A stretch of 64,000 bases of DNA from Methanoregulaceae archaeon (GTDB lineage Archaea > Halobacteriota > Methanomicrobia > Methanomicrobiales > Methanospirillaceae). The position numbers and the translations under genes were made by a program. Position 1 is the first letter of the stretch. Each line of letters opens with the position of its first letter. The notes under the pieces are model-generated. The model was not told where the DNA came from, did not search any database, and worked only from the letters and a program-made list of their open reading frames with translations. Below, in pieces: positions 17,628 through 25,106 of this stretch. The stretch spans positions 1 through 64,000 of the forward strand of contig JAJFVA010000006.1 in NCBI GenBank assembly GCA_021371995.1. Reading direction: 5' to 3'.

Positions 17628-18805
17628 GCAGCATCATTCTTGAAGCAAGGGACATCCGGTATCGTTATCCACGGGGATTGGAAGCAATATGTGGCATCAG
17701 CTTTCACATTAGGAAGTGTGAAAAAATCGCAATAGTCGGGCCCAATGGTGCGGGAAAATCAACTCTTATGCTGCTGTTCAATGGCATGATCCGCCCGGAT
17801 TCCGGTATCCTGCTGTTTGACAACGAGCCTGTCCGGTATGACAAGTCCTCATTGAGGATGATTCGAAAGCGGATTGGTTTTGTCCTCCAGAATCCTGACC
17901 GGCAGATTATCGCGCCGACCGTCTACCAGGACGTTGCTTTCGGGCCTGTCAACCTCGGATATAGCGAGAGCGAGGTGAAGGCAGCGGTTGGTGGGGCACT
18001 CAGGTATGTCGGGCTCGAAGGATTCGAGCGTCGTCCCCCTCATCAACTCTCGGGAGGTGAGAAGAAGCGGGTGGCGATTGCAGGGGTTCTCGCGATGGAT
18101 CCCGATGTCCTCATCTTCGATGAACCAACCGCAGGACTTGACCCCTCTGGTTCAGAGGATATCATGGAACTCCTGGATGAACTCAACTCCCAGGGAAAGA
18201 CCATCATCATCTCCACTCATGATATTGAACTCGCATACCCGTGGGCCGACAGAGTGATCCTGCTTTTAGGCGGGAAGATTCTCCAGGAGGATATCCCTGA
18301 CGTGGCATTCGGGAGTCCTGAATACGTCAGGAAAGCTCATCTTTCAATGCCTACCCTTCTCGAGCTTTATTTCGAACTCGAGAAACGGGGATTTTCACTG
18401 CCGGAAAGAAAGCCGAGGACAATTCTTGACATGTTGAATGTGATCGACCGGGCATTTCACAACCGCCCCTGTTGTTCAGAACCCGGGGCTATCATGGTAT
18501 ACAATGTCGATTTAGCTGAAATGGATTCATTCAGGGCCTGGCTTTCAAAAAATCCGGAACTATCGATCGGTGCAATGGGAACCCGGGCGAAACAGCGGGC
18601 AATGGACTATCAGATAACCATGGATTTTACCTACGGGGTGATTGACAAATGTATCCTGAAGGCACTGCTTGGTGAAGGATCAGTAATTCTTACCACCGAA
18701 AGCATGGTTCAACGGATATTCGATCGTGTAAGGGACTTTTCCCGGGAGAATGGAGTGAACATTCCTGTCTCACTGCTGCCAGAAGCCTCCGAAAATACAG
18801 AGTAA
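17624..18805 (+). CDS. cbiO: Cobalt ECF transporter ATPase CbiO with a C-terminal extension
   Basis: This 393-residue ATPase powers cobalt uptake. Walker A is GPNGAGKSTLMLLFNG, the signature is HQLSGGEKKRVAIAGVLAMD, and Walker B is DVLIFDEPTAGLDPSG, followed by the His switch STHDIEL. The ABC part ends near residue 280, the usual CbiO length. About 110 further residues follow, including LSIGAMGTRAKQRAMDYQIT, GVIDKCILKALLGEGSVILT and ESMVQRIFDRVRDFS. I do not recognise this extra domain by name; it could sense cobalt, a corrinoid or a nucleotide. It closes the operon and converges on the next flavoprotein gene. Confidence 0.93.
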   Translation: MSSIILEARDIRYRYPRGLEAICGISFHIRKCEKIAIVGPNGAGKSTLMLLFNGMIRPDSGILLFDNEPVRYDKSSLRMIRKRIGFVLQNPDRQIIAPTVYQDVAFGPVNLGYSESEVKAAVGGALRYVGLEGFERRPPHQLSGGEKKRVAIAGVLAMDPDVLIFDEPTAGLDPSGSEDIMELLDELNSQGKTIIISTHDIELAYPWADRVILLLGGKILQEDIPDVAFGSPEYVRKAHLSMPTLLELYFELEKRGFSLPERKPRTILDMLNVIDRAFHNRPCCSEPGAIMVYNVDLAEMDSFRAWLSKNPELSIGAMGTRAKQRAMDYQITMDFTYGVIDKCILKALLGEGSVILTTESMVQRIFDRVRDFSRENGVNIPVSLLPEASENTE

Positions 18806-19423
18806 TTATTCAGATTTCATATGTGTAATTACTCCGACCAATTCCTGTCCCTTGCTATGCGCCTGCAGCAACGCTGTAGGGTGTCCATGGATCCCTTTAT
18901 ACCGATCCATGTCATTTGCGATGATGTTATCATAGTATTCGAAACCAATCGTGTTGAAGAACGCTGTTATTGCCGGGAATGCAGCATCAAAGACATTGTC
19001 CCACGACAGTCCTGCCGTTGAGATGAAGACTCCCTTGTGCCTGCGGACGTGGTCGTCAGTGAAATAAAGAGTTTTCAGGATGAACTTACGTGCCCAGAGA
19101 TACTGGGCACGGTCGATCAGTCCCTTCAGCTCAGCCGTGATTCCCATGCTGTATATCGGGGAGGCCACTGCGATGCAGTCTACCAACAGGATATGGTCAA
19201 AAAGAGGTGGGGCTTCATCCTTCACAATGCATTCGCCATTCTTATGGCAGGCATTACACCCCCGGCACGGGGTATAATCGAGATCCTTCAGGATCACTTT
19301 CTCAACGGATCCTCCGGCACTTTCAGCCCCCTCGAGGAAGGCATCGAGAAGGGTCTCCGTATTCCCGTGCCGGTGCGGGCTGCCCGAAATGCCAAGAACC
19401 CTGACAGGCATGCGCTTTCTCAC
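18806..19423 (-). CDS. Flavodoxin-like iron-sulfur flavoprotein (NADPH-dependent FMN reductase family) A
   Basis: This 205-residue protein has the FMN phosphate loop in VLGISGSPHRHGNTETLLD and a four-cysteine motif CRGCNACHKNGEC (C53, C56, C59, C65), typical of archaeal iron-sulfur flavoproteins that hold a 4Fe-4S cluster next to FMN. The segment ASPIYSMGITAELKGLIDR is the usual second flavin site. Such proteins reduce oxygen, peroxide or other acceptors using ferredoxin. It overlaps its upstream neighbour, a paralogue with identical cysteine spacing, by four bases (ATGA). The two may act as a heteromer. Confidence 0.85.
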   Translation of the reverse strand: MRKRMPVRVLGISGSPHRHGNTETLLDAFLEGAESAGGSVEKVILKDLDYTPCRGCNACHKNGECIVKDEAPPLFDHILLVDCIAVASPIYSMGITAELKGLIDRAQYLWARKFILKTLYFTDDHVRRHKGVFISTAGLSWDNVFDAAFPAITAFFNTIGFEYYDNIIANDMDRYKGIHGHPTALLQAHSKGQELVGVITHMKSE

Positions 19424-20043
19424 CCTGAAAGCCTGGCCCTGATATCGGTAATGACCTCACGGGCGAGCCGTTCTGCGTCCTTCTGTGCATTCGGGTGCTT
19501 CTTGATAGCTCCCTTTTCATCAACGCCGTTTACCATCAGGTACTGGATATCCTTGTCTTTCACATCGATGACATGGAAGAAGCACTTGACAGAAGGGACG
19601 GCTCCGTTAAAGACATGGTCCCAGTTCTGTCCTGCCGTGGATAGGAATACTCCCAGGCGCTTTCCTTTCCGCTCGGGAGGGATGATGGGGAGGCCAAGGA
19701 CGTACTTTCTTGACCGGAAGACCTGAAAACGGTCAATGAGGGCTTTAGCCTGGGAACAGATTCCCATGCAGAAGATTGGCGCAGCGAGGATAATGACGTC
19801 AGCATCGATAATCTTGTCATGGAGGACATCCATACCGTCGCGCTGGATGCACTTGTTTAAGATTTCACAAGCGTTGCAGCCCTGACAGGGATTGACATCG
19901 GCATCGACAAGGACCACCTTATCGATATCGACATCCGGCTCCCTGCGCATTGCATCAAGAACCCAGTCAAGCAGCGTCTCTGAGTTGCCATGCCGCCGGG
20001 GACTTCCTGCAAAGGCGAGGACTTTGATCGGCATAGGTCTCAT
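19420..20043 (-). CDS. Flavodoxin-like iron-sulfur flavoprotein B
   Basis: This 207-residue paralogue of the adjacent downstream gene has the FMN loop VLAFAGSPRRHGNSETLLDW, cysteines in NPCQGCNACEILNKC (C53, C56, C59, C65), and LAAPIFCMGICSQAKALIDR. Extra cysteines in the latter are unusual. The likely start is either the first ATG or MPIKVLAFAG at residue 4. It is the upstream gene of the pair, separated by about 150 bases from the peroxiredoxin gene on the same strand, so one redox transcript is possible. Confidence 0.85.
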   Translation of the reverse strand: MRPMPIKVLAFAGSPRRHGNSETLLDWVLDAMRREPDVDIDKVVLVDADVNPCQGCNACEILNKCIQRDGMDVLHDKIIDADVIILAAPIFCMGICSQAKALIDRFQVFRSRKYVLGLPIIPPERKGKRLGVFLSTAGQNWDHVFNGAVPSVKCFFHVIDVKDKDIQYLMVNGVDEKGAIKKHPNAQKDAERLAREVITDIRARLSG

Positions 20044-20193
20044 GTGGGGGGTTTTTCAAGATAAAGGGTTTGATACACTGCAGGATCCTGACCCCCTTAA
20101 CTCTGTGGTTGAACCCTTCCAGGTCAATAGGAGGCAATTGCCCCGGAGGGTATGCCCAGGGAGTAAGTTAAAAAAGGAAAAAAAATTGCTATT

Positions 20194-20835
20194 TCAGAGC
20201 TTTTTAAAGCAGAGATACCAGTCCTTGCATTCGTATCCTTCGGCAAGGCGTTTCTCCATCTCTGCCTTGTTTTTTGGTGCCGGGACAACAACCTTATCGC
20301 CAGGCTGCCAGTTTGCCGGGGTGGCGACACCGTACTTGTCCGTGACCTGCAGGGACTTTACAAGGCGGACTATCTCCGGCATATACCGCCCTGCTGTGAG
20401 TGGATAGTATATCATGGCCCGAAGTATCCCCTTGTCATCAATAAAAAAGACAGCCCTTATCGCAGCAGTGCTGCTCTGACCGGGATGAATCATGCCATAC
20501 TTTTTTGCGACCTTCATGTCCAGGTCTGCGATGATAGGGAATGGGATGTCAACTCCCATCTTCTCTTTAACGTTTCGTATCCATGCCAGATGCGAATGGA
20601 CAGAATCGATGGAGAGACCCATCAATTGAACATTGAGGGACTTCAGCTCTTCCGCAATCGAGGAAAAAGCCATGAACTCGGTGGTGCATACCGGGGTAAA
20701 GTCTGCCGGGTGCGAGAACAGCACGAGCCATTTTCCCTTGAAATCGGAAAGCTTGACCATGCCGTTGGTGGTCAGAGCTTCAAAGTCAGGGGCTGGCTCA
20801 CCAAGGATCGGCATTGAACCGTATTCACCGCACAT
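20194..20835 (-). CDS. Peroxiredoxin of the Prx6 type
   Basis: This 213-residue protein reduces peroxides. The peroxidatic cysteine is C50 in SHPADFTPVCTTEFMAFSSI. The Prx6-type C-terminal arm carries CKDWYLCFKKL with C203 and C209, the resolving pair known from archaeal two-cysteine members. The arginine in STAAIRAVFFIDDKG completes the site. The first seven residues (MCGEYGS) add another cysteine, and an alternative start is MPILGEPAPDF at residue 8. It lies 7 bases downstream of the AhpD-like gene, in one operon with it and the desulforedoxin. Confidence 0.92.
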   Translation of the reverse strand: MCGEYGSMPILGEPAPDFEALTTNGMVKLSDFKGKWLVLFSHPADFTPVCTTEFMAFSSIAEELKSLNVQLMGLSIDSVHSHLAWIRNVKEKMGVDIPFPIIADLDMKVAKKYGMIHPGQSSTAAIRAVFFIDDKGILRAMIYYPLTAGRYMPEIVRLVKSLQVTDKYGVATPANWQPGDKVVVPAPKNKAEMEKRLAEGYECKDWYLCFKKL

Positions 20836-20842
20836 ATCCCTC

Positions 20843-21187
20843 TCACTCCTTCATCACTTCATCAAGCTGTGCTTTTCCATAGACATAGGCAGGCATCCCG
20901 GCCAGGAGAAACGAAACCCTGAGCGCTTCTTCCACCTCTGCTTTGCTGATTCCCAGATTTGCTGCTCCAATCAGCTGGGCATGAACTGCATGCTGATCAC
21001 GCAGGGATGCAGCAATAGCGATAGCGATGAGTTTCTTGGTTTTCCGGGTCAGGGCACCATCATCCCAGATATGTCCCTCAAGCTTCATCACCATCTCGTA
21101 CATTTTCGGGTCTTTTACCGTCAGTTCCTTGAAGAATTTCGGTACCTTCCCGATCATCCGCTCGAGGTCCTTCATATCCTCTGCCAT
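20843..21187 (-). CDS. Carboxymuconolactone decarboxylase (AhpD-like) family protein without cysteines
   Basis: This 114-residue all-helical protein fits the CMD/AhpD family: KDPKMYEMVMKLEGHIWDDG and LTRKTKKLIAIAIAASLRDQ, then HAVHAQLIGAANLGISKAEV and EEALRVSFLLAGMP. AhpD-type disulfide reductases have a CxxC before the conserved His; here the corresponding segment is RDQHAVHA and the whole protein contains no cysteine. It therefore cannot do thiol exchange in the usual way. Its place between desulforedoxin and peroxiredoxin still ties it to oxidative defence. Confidence 0.85.
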   Translation of the reverse strand: MAEDMKDLERMIGKVPKFFKELTVKDPKMYEMVMKLEGHIWDDGALTRKTKKLIAIAIAASLRDQHAVHAQLIGAANLGISKAEVEEALRVSFLLAGMPAYVYGKAQLDEVMKE

Positions 21188-21189
21188 GG

Positions 21190-21321
21190 TTATTTCACCT
21201 GGATGAGATTCATCGGCTGACCGCAGCAGACCAGTTCGCCACCGCCAACTACCTTGACCACGACGACGTTTCCACAGATTTCACATTCGTAAACCTGTCC
21301 TTCCTTTGAAACATTCACCAT
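21190..21321 (-). CDS. Desulforedoxin-like small iron protein (43 residues)
   Basis: This very short gene encodes 43 residues starting [20 protein letters not shown] and ending [18 protein letters not shown]. The cysteines C13 and C16 with the adjacent pair C32-C33 are the exact ligand pattern of desulforedoxin and of the N-terminal domain of desulfoferrodoxin, which bind one iron as Fe(Cys)4. No superoxide reductase domain follows. The stop is two bases before the AhpD-like ATG, so it is the first gene of a desulforedoxin-AhpD-peroxiredoxin operon, with aggtgttgga as ribosome site. It probably passes electrons to oxygen-detoxifying partners. Confidence 0.88.
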   Translation of the reverse strand: MVNVSKEGQVYECEICGNVVVVKVVGGGELVCCGQPMNLIQVK

Positions 21322-21474
21322 TCCAACACCTCTTGTGACTTGTCTGTATATCACTTGAATGTGCTGATCTGGGCATTAACGTATGCCAGGCTCTCATAAG
21401 AAAAAGTTGTGGTGCATCTTTTCAGGGCAGAAGCATCTACCCTCATTATCCACAACTGTGCAGAAAAATTTCGC

Positions 21475-21711
21475 TTACTGGTTGCTCTTTCCCCGCTTGG
21501 GCGGGTTCATCGCATCTTCAGGGGTCTTGATGTCCGGACGGATGTGGGTCATCGGGAAGCACTGGTACTCCTCACAGGCGCACTGCGGACACTTCCTCAG
21601 GTCCTGCTCCACCTTGTCGAGCGTCATCTCCCGGCCGCAGTCGATGCATACATACTTCCCAGGACCGACTTTCTCTCCGGCTTTTGCTTTCTCGGGCAGT
21701 TTGATCACCAA
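21475..21711 (-). CDS. Zinc-ribbon / rubredoxin-like protein
   Basis: This 78-residue protein starts with GTG (21711) and has a four-cysteine ribbon, GKYVCIDCGREMTLDKVEQD with RKCPQCACEE (C22, C25, C41, C44), plus extra cysteines at 46 and 51. The spacing suggests a zinc ribbon or rubredoxin-like metal site. The tail is basic and disordered (MNPPKRGKSNQ). A box A (catatataac on the minus strand, about 21736-21745) lies some 30 nt upstream, favouring a leaderless message. The neighbours point to a redox or stress role, but no specific function is known. Confidence 0.75.
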   Translation of the reverse strand: MVIKLPEKAKAGEKVGPGKYVCIDCGREMTLDKVEQDLRKCPQCACEEYQCFPMTHIRPDIKTPEDAMNPPKRGKSNQ

Positions 21712-21856
21712 ATCCTGATATGGATGTGGAAGTTATATATGACTTTTGATTCTTCCATCCAAACGGTGCAAAACGTGAAAAGAGGGCCTAAAAAATCGGA
21801 ATTTACCCCCGAACCCGGTCCAAAGCTATAAGGGAAATCTCCCTGAACTATTCTTC

Positions 21857-22465
21857 ATGGGAGTCAAGATCATTGCCCTTCTCGGAAGTCCGCTTTTAAG
21901 CGGTAACACGGCAAAACTGCTGGACCGGGCAATCCAGGGGGCAAACGATGCAGGTGTCGAAGTGGAGAAGATAGAGGTTACAAACCTGAATTTCAGGGCC
22001 TGCCGGGAGATATTCTTCTGTAAAGAGCATGAGACATGTGCAATGAAGGATGATATGACCGGCATATATGAAAAATTCCGGGATATTGACGGGATTATCA
22101 TCGCTACTCCCGTGATGACCATGGGTATCCCTGGTATGCTGAAATCATTTATCGACCGGTTCCAGGTCTATTTTATGGCAAAATACGTGAGGAAAAACTC
22201 TCTTGTAACAAAAACGAAGAGAAAAACCCGTCTCGGCCTTTATCTTGGAATATCAGGAATGAACCTTCCGTACGTGTTTGACGGGGCAAAGCTGACAGTC
22301 AATGCCTTTTTTGATATCATCGATGTGAAATACTGGGACGATCTCCTGATCAGGGATATGGACACTATTCAGGACCTGACAAAGCGGCCTGAATTTATGG
22401 AAGAAGCATATAGAAAAGGGCTGGAGTTAGGCCGGTTGCTAAATGAGCAGGGAGAAATCAAATAA
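21857..22465 (+). CDS. Flavodoxin-like flavoprotein (FMN reductase family) C
   Basis: This 202-residue protein has the FMN loop IIALLGSPLLSGNTAKLLDR, a cysteine region CREIFFCKEHETC (C49, C55, C61) whose spacing differs from the CxxCxxC of flavoproteins A and B, and the second flavin segment ATPVMTMGIPGMLKSFIDRF. The cluster, if any, would be bound differently. It is divergent from the zinc-ribbon gene, with box A agctataag about 30 nt before the ATG. Its last eight bases overlap the end of the convergent radC-like gene. Confidence 0.83.
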   Translation: MGVKIIALLGSPLLSGNTAKLLDRAIQGANDAGVEVEKIEVTNLNFRACREIFFCKEHETCAMKDDMTGIYEKFRDIDGIIIATPVMTMGIPGMLKSFIDRFQVYFMAKYVRKNSLVTKTKRKTRLGLYLGISGMNLPYVFDGAKLTVNAFFDIIDVKYWDDLLIRDMDTIQDLTKRPEFMEEAYRKGLELGRLLNEQGEIK

Positions 22466-23123
22466 ACCCCTTTTCTTTCATTGATAGCCACCCAAAATCG
22501 GTGACGATCAGGTGATCCAGTAAACGGATCCCTATAAGGGTTCCGGCATCAGCCAGCTGACGGGTGATTGCAATATCCTGGCTACTTGGGTCAAGAGTCC
22601 CGGAAGGATGGTTGTGGACGCAGATGATTGATGCAGCCCGGTCAGTGATAGCATCGGCAAATACTTCGCGGGGGTGAACCAGGCTGTGGTTGAGGAGTCC
22701 CATGGTGATTGTCCGGGTATTTATCAATTCGTTTGCACCGTTCAGGGTAATACAGATGAAATGTTCCTGTTTTTTTCCAGATAAAAAGGAAACGAGTGGA
22801 AGGATGTCGGCAGGTGAGCTTATCTTTGGTTTTTTACAATCGCAGGAATATTTTCGACGGGCAAGTTCAAGGCAGGCGATGATCTGGGATATTTTTGCAG
22901 GCCCCATCCCCCTGATTTCAGCAAGATCCTGATACCCTACCTCATCCGGGTTCTGGTCAATCATATCTGAAATTTCTTTTGCGAGATCTCTGACATTCCG
23001 ACCTGGCCCCCCGCTTCCAAGAATTGCGGCAATGAGTTCCTGGTTGTTAAGACAGGACACCCCTCTCTTCCTAATCTTCTCCCGTGGGCGATCATGTTCT
23101 TCAATATCCTGCATCTTTTTCAT
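22458..23123 (-). CDS. radC: RadC-family JAB/MPN domain protein
   Basis: This 221-residue protein has an N-terminal UPF0758/RadC helix-hairpin-helix part (CLNNQELIAAILGSGGPGRN, LAEIRGMGPAKISQIIACLE) and a JAMM metalloprotease-like domain with HNHPSG at 170-175 and the ligand Asp in DPSSQD at about 183. RadC proteins are linked to DNA processing, but their activity is unsettled. Metal ligands are intact. It converges on flavoprotein C with an eight-base overlap. Confidence 0.9.
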   Translation of the reverse strand: MKKMQDIEEHDRPREKIRKRGVSCLNNQELIAAILGSGGPGRNVRDLAKEISDMIDQNPDEVGYQDLAEIRGMGPAKISQIIACLELARRKYSCDCKKPKISSPADILPLVSFLSGKKQEHFICITLNGANELINTRTITMGLLNHSLVHPREVFADAITDRAASIICVHNHPSGTLDPSSQDIAITRQLADAGTLIGIRLLDHLIVTDFGWLSMKEKGFI

Positions 23124-23265
23124 CGTGTTTCCTGCCGGAAGATTGTAATATCACCACTATATCTGCAATATTCAAAAAGGGTTTTGATTTCCTGTCGGGG
23201 AGAGACTGATGCCCGGTCATCCCGAAAGGATACCTTGATGTGATTCCCTTGCCACAGTTAAGACC

Positions 23266-23766
23266 ATGGCTACCATGGAAAATGCGATGGAAGCGTATGC
23301 AGGTGAATCACAGGCAAACCGCAAGTATGCTGCCTTTGCTGATCAGGCGGATTCCGAGGGCTTTAAGAATATCGCACGCCTTTTCAAGGCTGCATCAGAG
23401 GCTGAGGCGGTCCATGCCAAAAAACTTCTCAAGGTGATGGGCAAGATCAAGACCACCAAGGAGAACCTCCAGGGATCCATTTCCGGTGAGACGCATGAAT
23501 ATACCGAGATGTATCCGGCGTTCCTCAAAGAGGCCGAGGCCGAGAAGAAGAGCGATGCTGTCCTCGTTTTCACCTATGCCATGAAGGCCGAGGAGGTCCA
23601 TGCCAACCTGTACAAGGAGGCAATGAATGCTCTGAATCACGGCCAGGACCTGTCAAACCGGGCTGTCATCCTCTGCCCGGTCTGCGGAAATATCTTTCTC
23701 GGACAGGCTCCTGAAAAATGCCCCATCTGCAGTGCAGTCCGGAAGGTTTTCAAAACTATCGAGTGA
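23266..23766 (+). CDS. Rubrerythrin
   Basis: This 166-residue protein has a ferritin-like four-helix bundle with the di-iron ligands in AYAGESQANRKYAAFADQAD, ASEAEAVHAKKLL, AFLKEAEAEKKS and AMKAEEVHANLYKEAM, and a C-terminal rubredoxin-like ribbon CPVCGNIFLGQAPEKCPIC. Rubrerythrins reduce hydrogen peroxide in anaerobes with electrons from rubredoxin or flavoproteins, many of which lie next to it here. The start ATG at 23266 matches the family N-terminus MATMENAMEAYAGE. A pyrimidine-rich stretch follows at 23791-23816. Confidence 0.94.
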   Translation: MATMENAMEAYAGESQANRKYAAFADQADSEGFKNIARLFKAASEAEAVHAKKLLKVMGKIKTTKENLQGSISGETHEYTEMYPAFLKEAEAEKKSDAVLVFTYAMKAEEVHANLYKEAMNALNHGQDLSNRAVILCPVCGNIFLGQAPEKCPICSAVRKVFKTIE

Positions 23767-23790
23767 TACCTTCCTGATTAATTTTAACCC

Positions 23791-23816
23791 GATTTTTCTC
23801 TCTCTCCCTTTTTTCA
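23791..23816 (+). terminator. Pyrimidine-rich terminator after rubrerythrin
   Basis: The stretch contains T5 and T6 runs within 26 pyrimidine-rich bases, 25 bases after the rubrerythrin stop. It fits archaeal oligo-T termination. No hairpin is needed or seen. Confidence 0.4.
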
Positions 23817-23948
23817 GTCATGAAATAGTACGGGATTGAATCAGGGTGGAGCATCAATTAACCCCCCACATGATTACCTGTCATTTTTGTACTCTCTCTC
23901 CTTTCTGCTCCCACACTTTAATTACCGGTGAGGAGCAATCTCGATTGC

Positions 23949-25097
23949 ATGCCGAAGGTGACGGTGTACTCGACCCAGAACTGCCCCTATTGCCGGATGG
24001 TGAAGGCGTATCTGGAAAGGCACGGGGTGGACTATCTCACAATCGATGTTGGAACTGACAAGGAGCAGGCAAAGAAGATGATCGAGATCTCGGGCCAGTA
24101 TGGGGTTCCGGTGGTCACGGTTGATGAAGAAGTCATCGTGGGATTTGATGCACAGCGCCTGAACGAATTGTTCGGAGAGGAGAAGGCCGGGGAAGTCTTC
24201 GATGTGCTGATTATCGGTGCCGGACCGGCAGGCCTAACAGCAGGGGTATACTGTGCCCGGAAATTATTAAAAACGCTGCTAATCAGTGAAAATATCGGGG
24301 GACAGGCAAGCGAGTCCTGGGCGATTGAGAACTACATGGGGTACCGGATGGTTACCGGGGATGACCTGATGAAAAAGTTTGAGGAGCAGGTCAGGGTGCT
24401 TGACCTCCAGCTCGAAATCGATAAAGTGCTGATCCTTGACCGGAGCGGAAATGATTTCATCGTTAACACGGCTACAGGAGCTGCCTACCGTGCCCGTGCG
24501 GTTATCCTCGCGCAGGGCAAACAACCCCGGAAACTTGGTGTTGAGGGCGAAGAGCGGTATCTTGGAAGGGGGCTTTCGGTCTGTTCGACTTGCGACGGCC
24601 CGCTCTTCAGGGACAAGGTGGTTGCTATCGTAGGAGGGGGGAACTCTGCACTCCAGACTGCAATCGAGATGAGCGGGATTGCGCACGAAGTTCACCTTAT
24701 TGTGAGGAGCACGATAAAAGCGGATGAAACCTATGTAAAGGCGTTTGAAAAGAAGGCAAATATTGTCACCCATAAAAACAGCGTCGTTTCAAAACTTCAG
24801 GGGAACGCCATGCTGACCGGAATCACCCTTAAAGACCGGACTTCCGGAAAAGAGACCGATCTGATTGTTGATGGTGTGTTTGCGGAGGTAGGATGGATTC
24901 CCAATACTGCGTTCCTGGAAGGATTCGTGGACATGAACCCGGAAAAAGAGATCATTATCGATATCGACTGCCATACCAGTGTTCCGGGCATCTTTGCTGC
25001 AGGCGATGTCACGAATATAAGGACAAAACAGATCATCACTGCAGCAGGGGAAGGGGCGAAGGCGGCTCTTTCAGCGTACGACTACCTTGTGAAGTGA
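23949..25097 (+). CDS. Glutaredoxin-thioredoxin reductase fusion
   Basis: This 382-residue protein joins an N-terminal glutaredoxin-like domain to a complete thioredoxin reductase. The first begins MPKVTVYSTQNCPYCRMVKA with C12 and C15. The second has the FAD loop IIGAGPAGLTAGVYCARK near 88-105, the redox pair CSTCDGPLFRD (C212, C215) and the NADP loop IVGGGNSALQTAIEMSG near 227. The C-terminal FAD segment is GIFAAGDVTN. It should pass electrons from NADPH or F420-linked donors straight to its own Grx domain and then to targets. A GTG start at 23928 would add 7 residues; MPKVTV is the family-like start. It closes the redox region. Confidence 0.92.
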   Translation: MPKVTVYSTQNCPYCRMVKAYLERHGVDYLTIDVGTDKEQAKKMIEISGQYGVPVVTVDEEVIVGFDAQRLNELFGEEKAGEVFDVLIIGAGPAGLTAGVYCARKLLKTLLISENIGGQASESWAIENYMGYRMVTGDDLMKKFEEQVRVLDLQLEIDKVLILDRSGNDFIVNTATGAAYRARAVILAQGKQPRKLGVEGEERYLGRGLSVCSTCDGPLFRDKVVAIVGGGNSALQTAIEMSGIAHEVHLIVRSTIKADETYVKAFEKKANIVTHKNSVVSKLQGNAMLTGITLKDRTSGKETDLIVDGVFAEVGWIPNTAFLEGFVDMNPEKEIIIDIDCHTSVPGIFAAGDVTNIRTKQIITAAGEGAKAALSAYDYLVK

Positions 25098-25106
25098 TAC
25101 ACACTA

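Noticed and set aside
19037-19726. A 229-codon plus-strand frame
   Set aside because: It is antisense to the two iron-sulfur flavoprotein genes with intact motifs and shows no family features.
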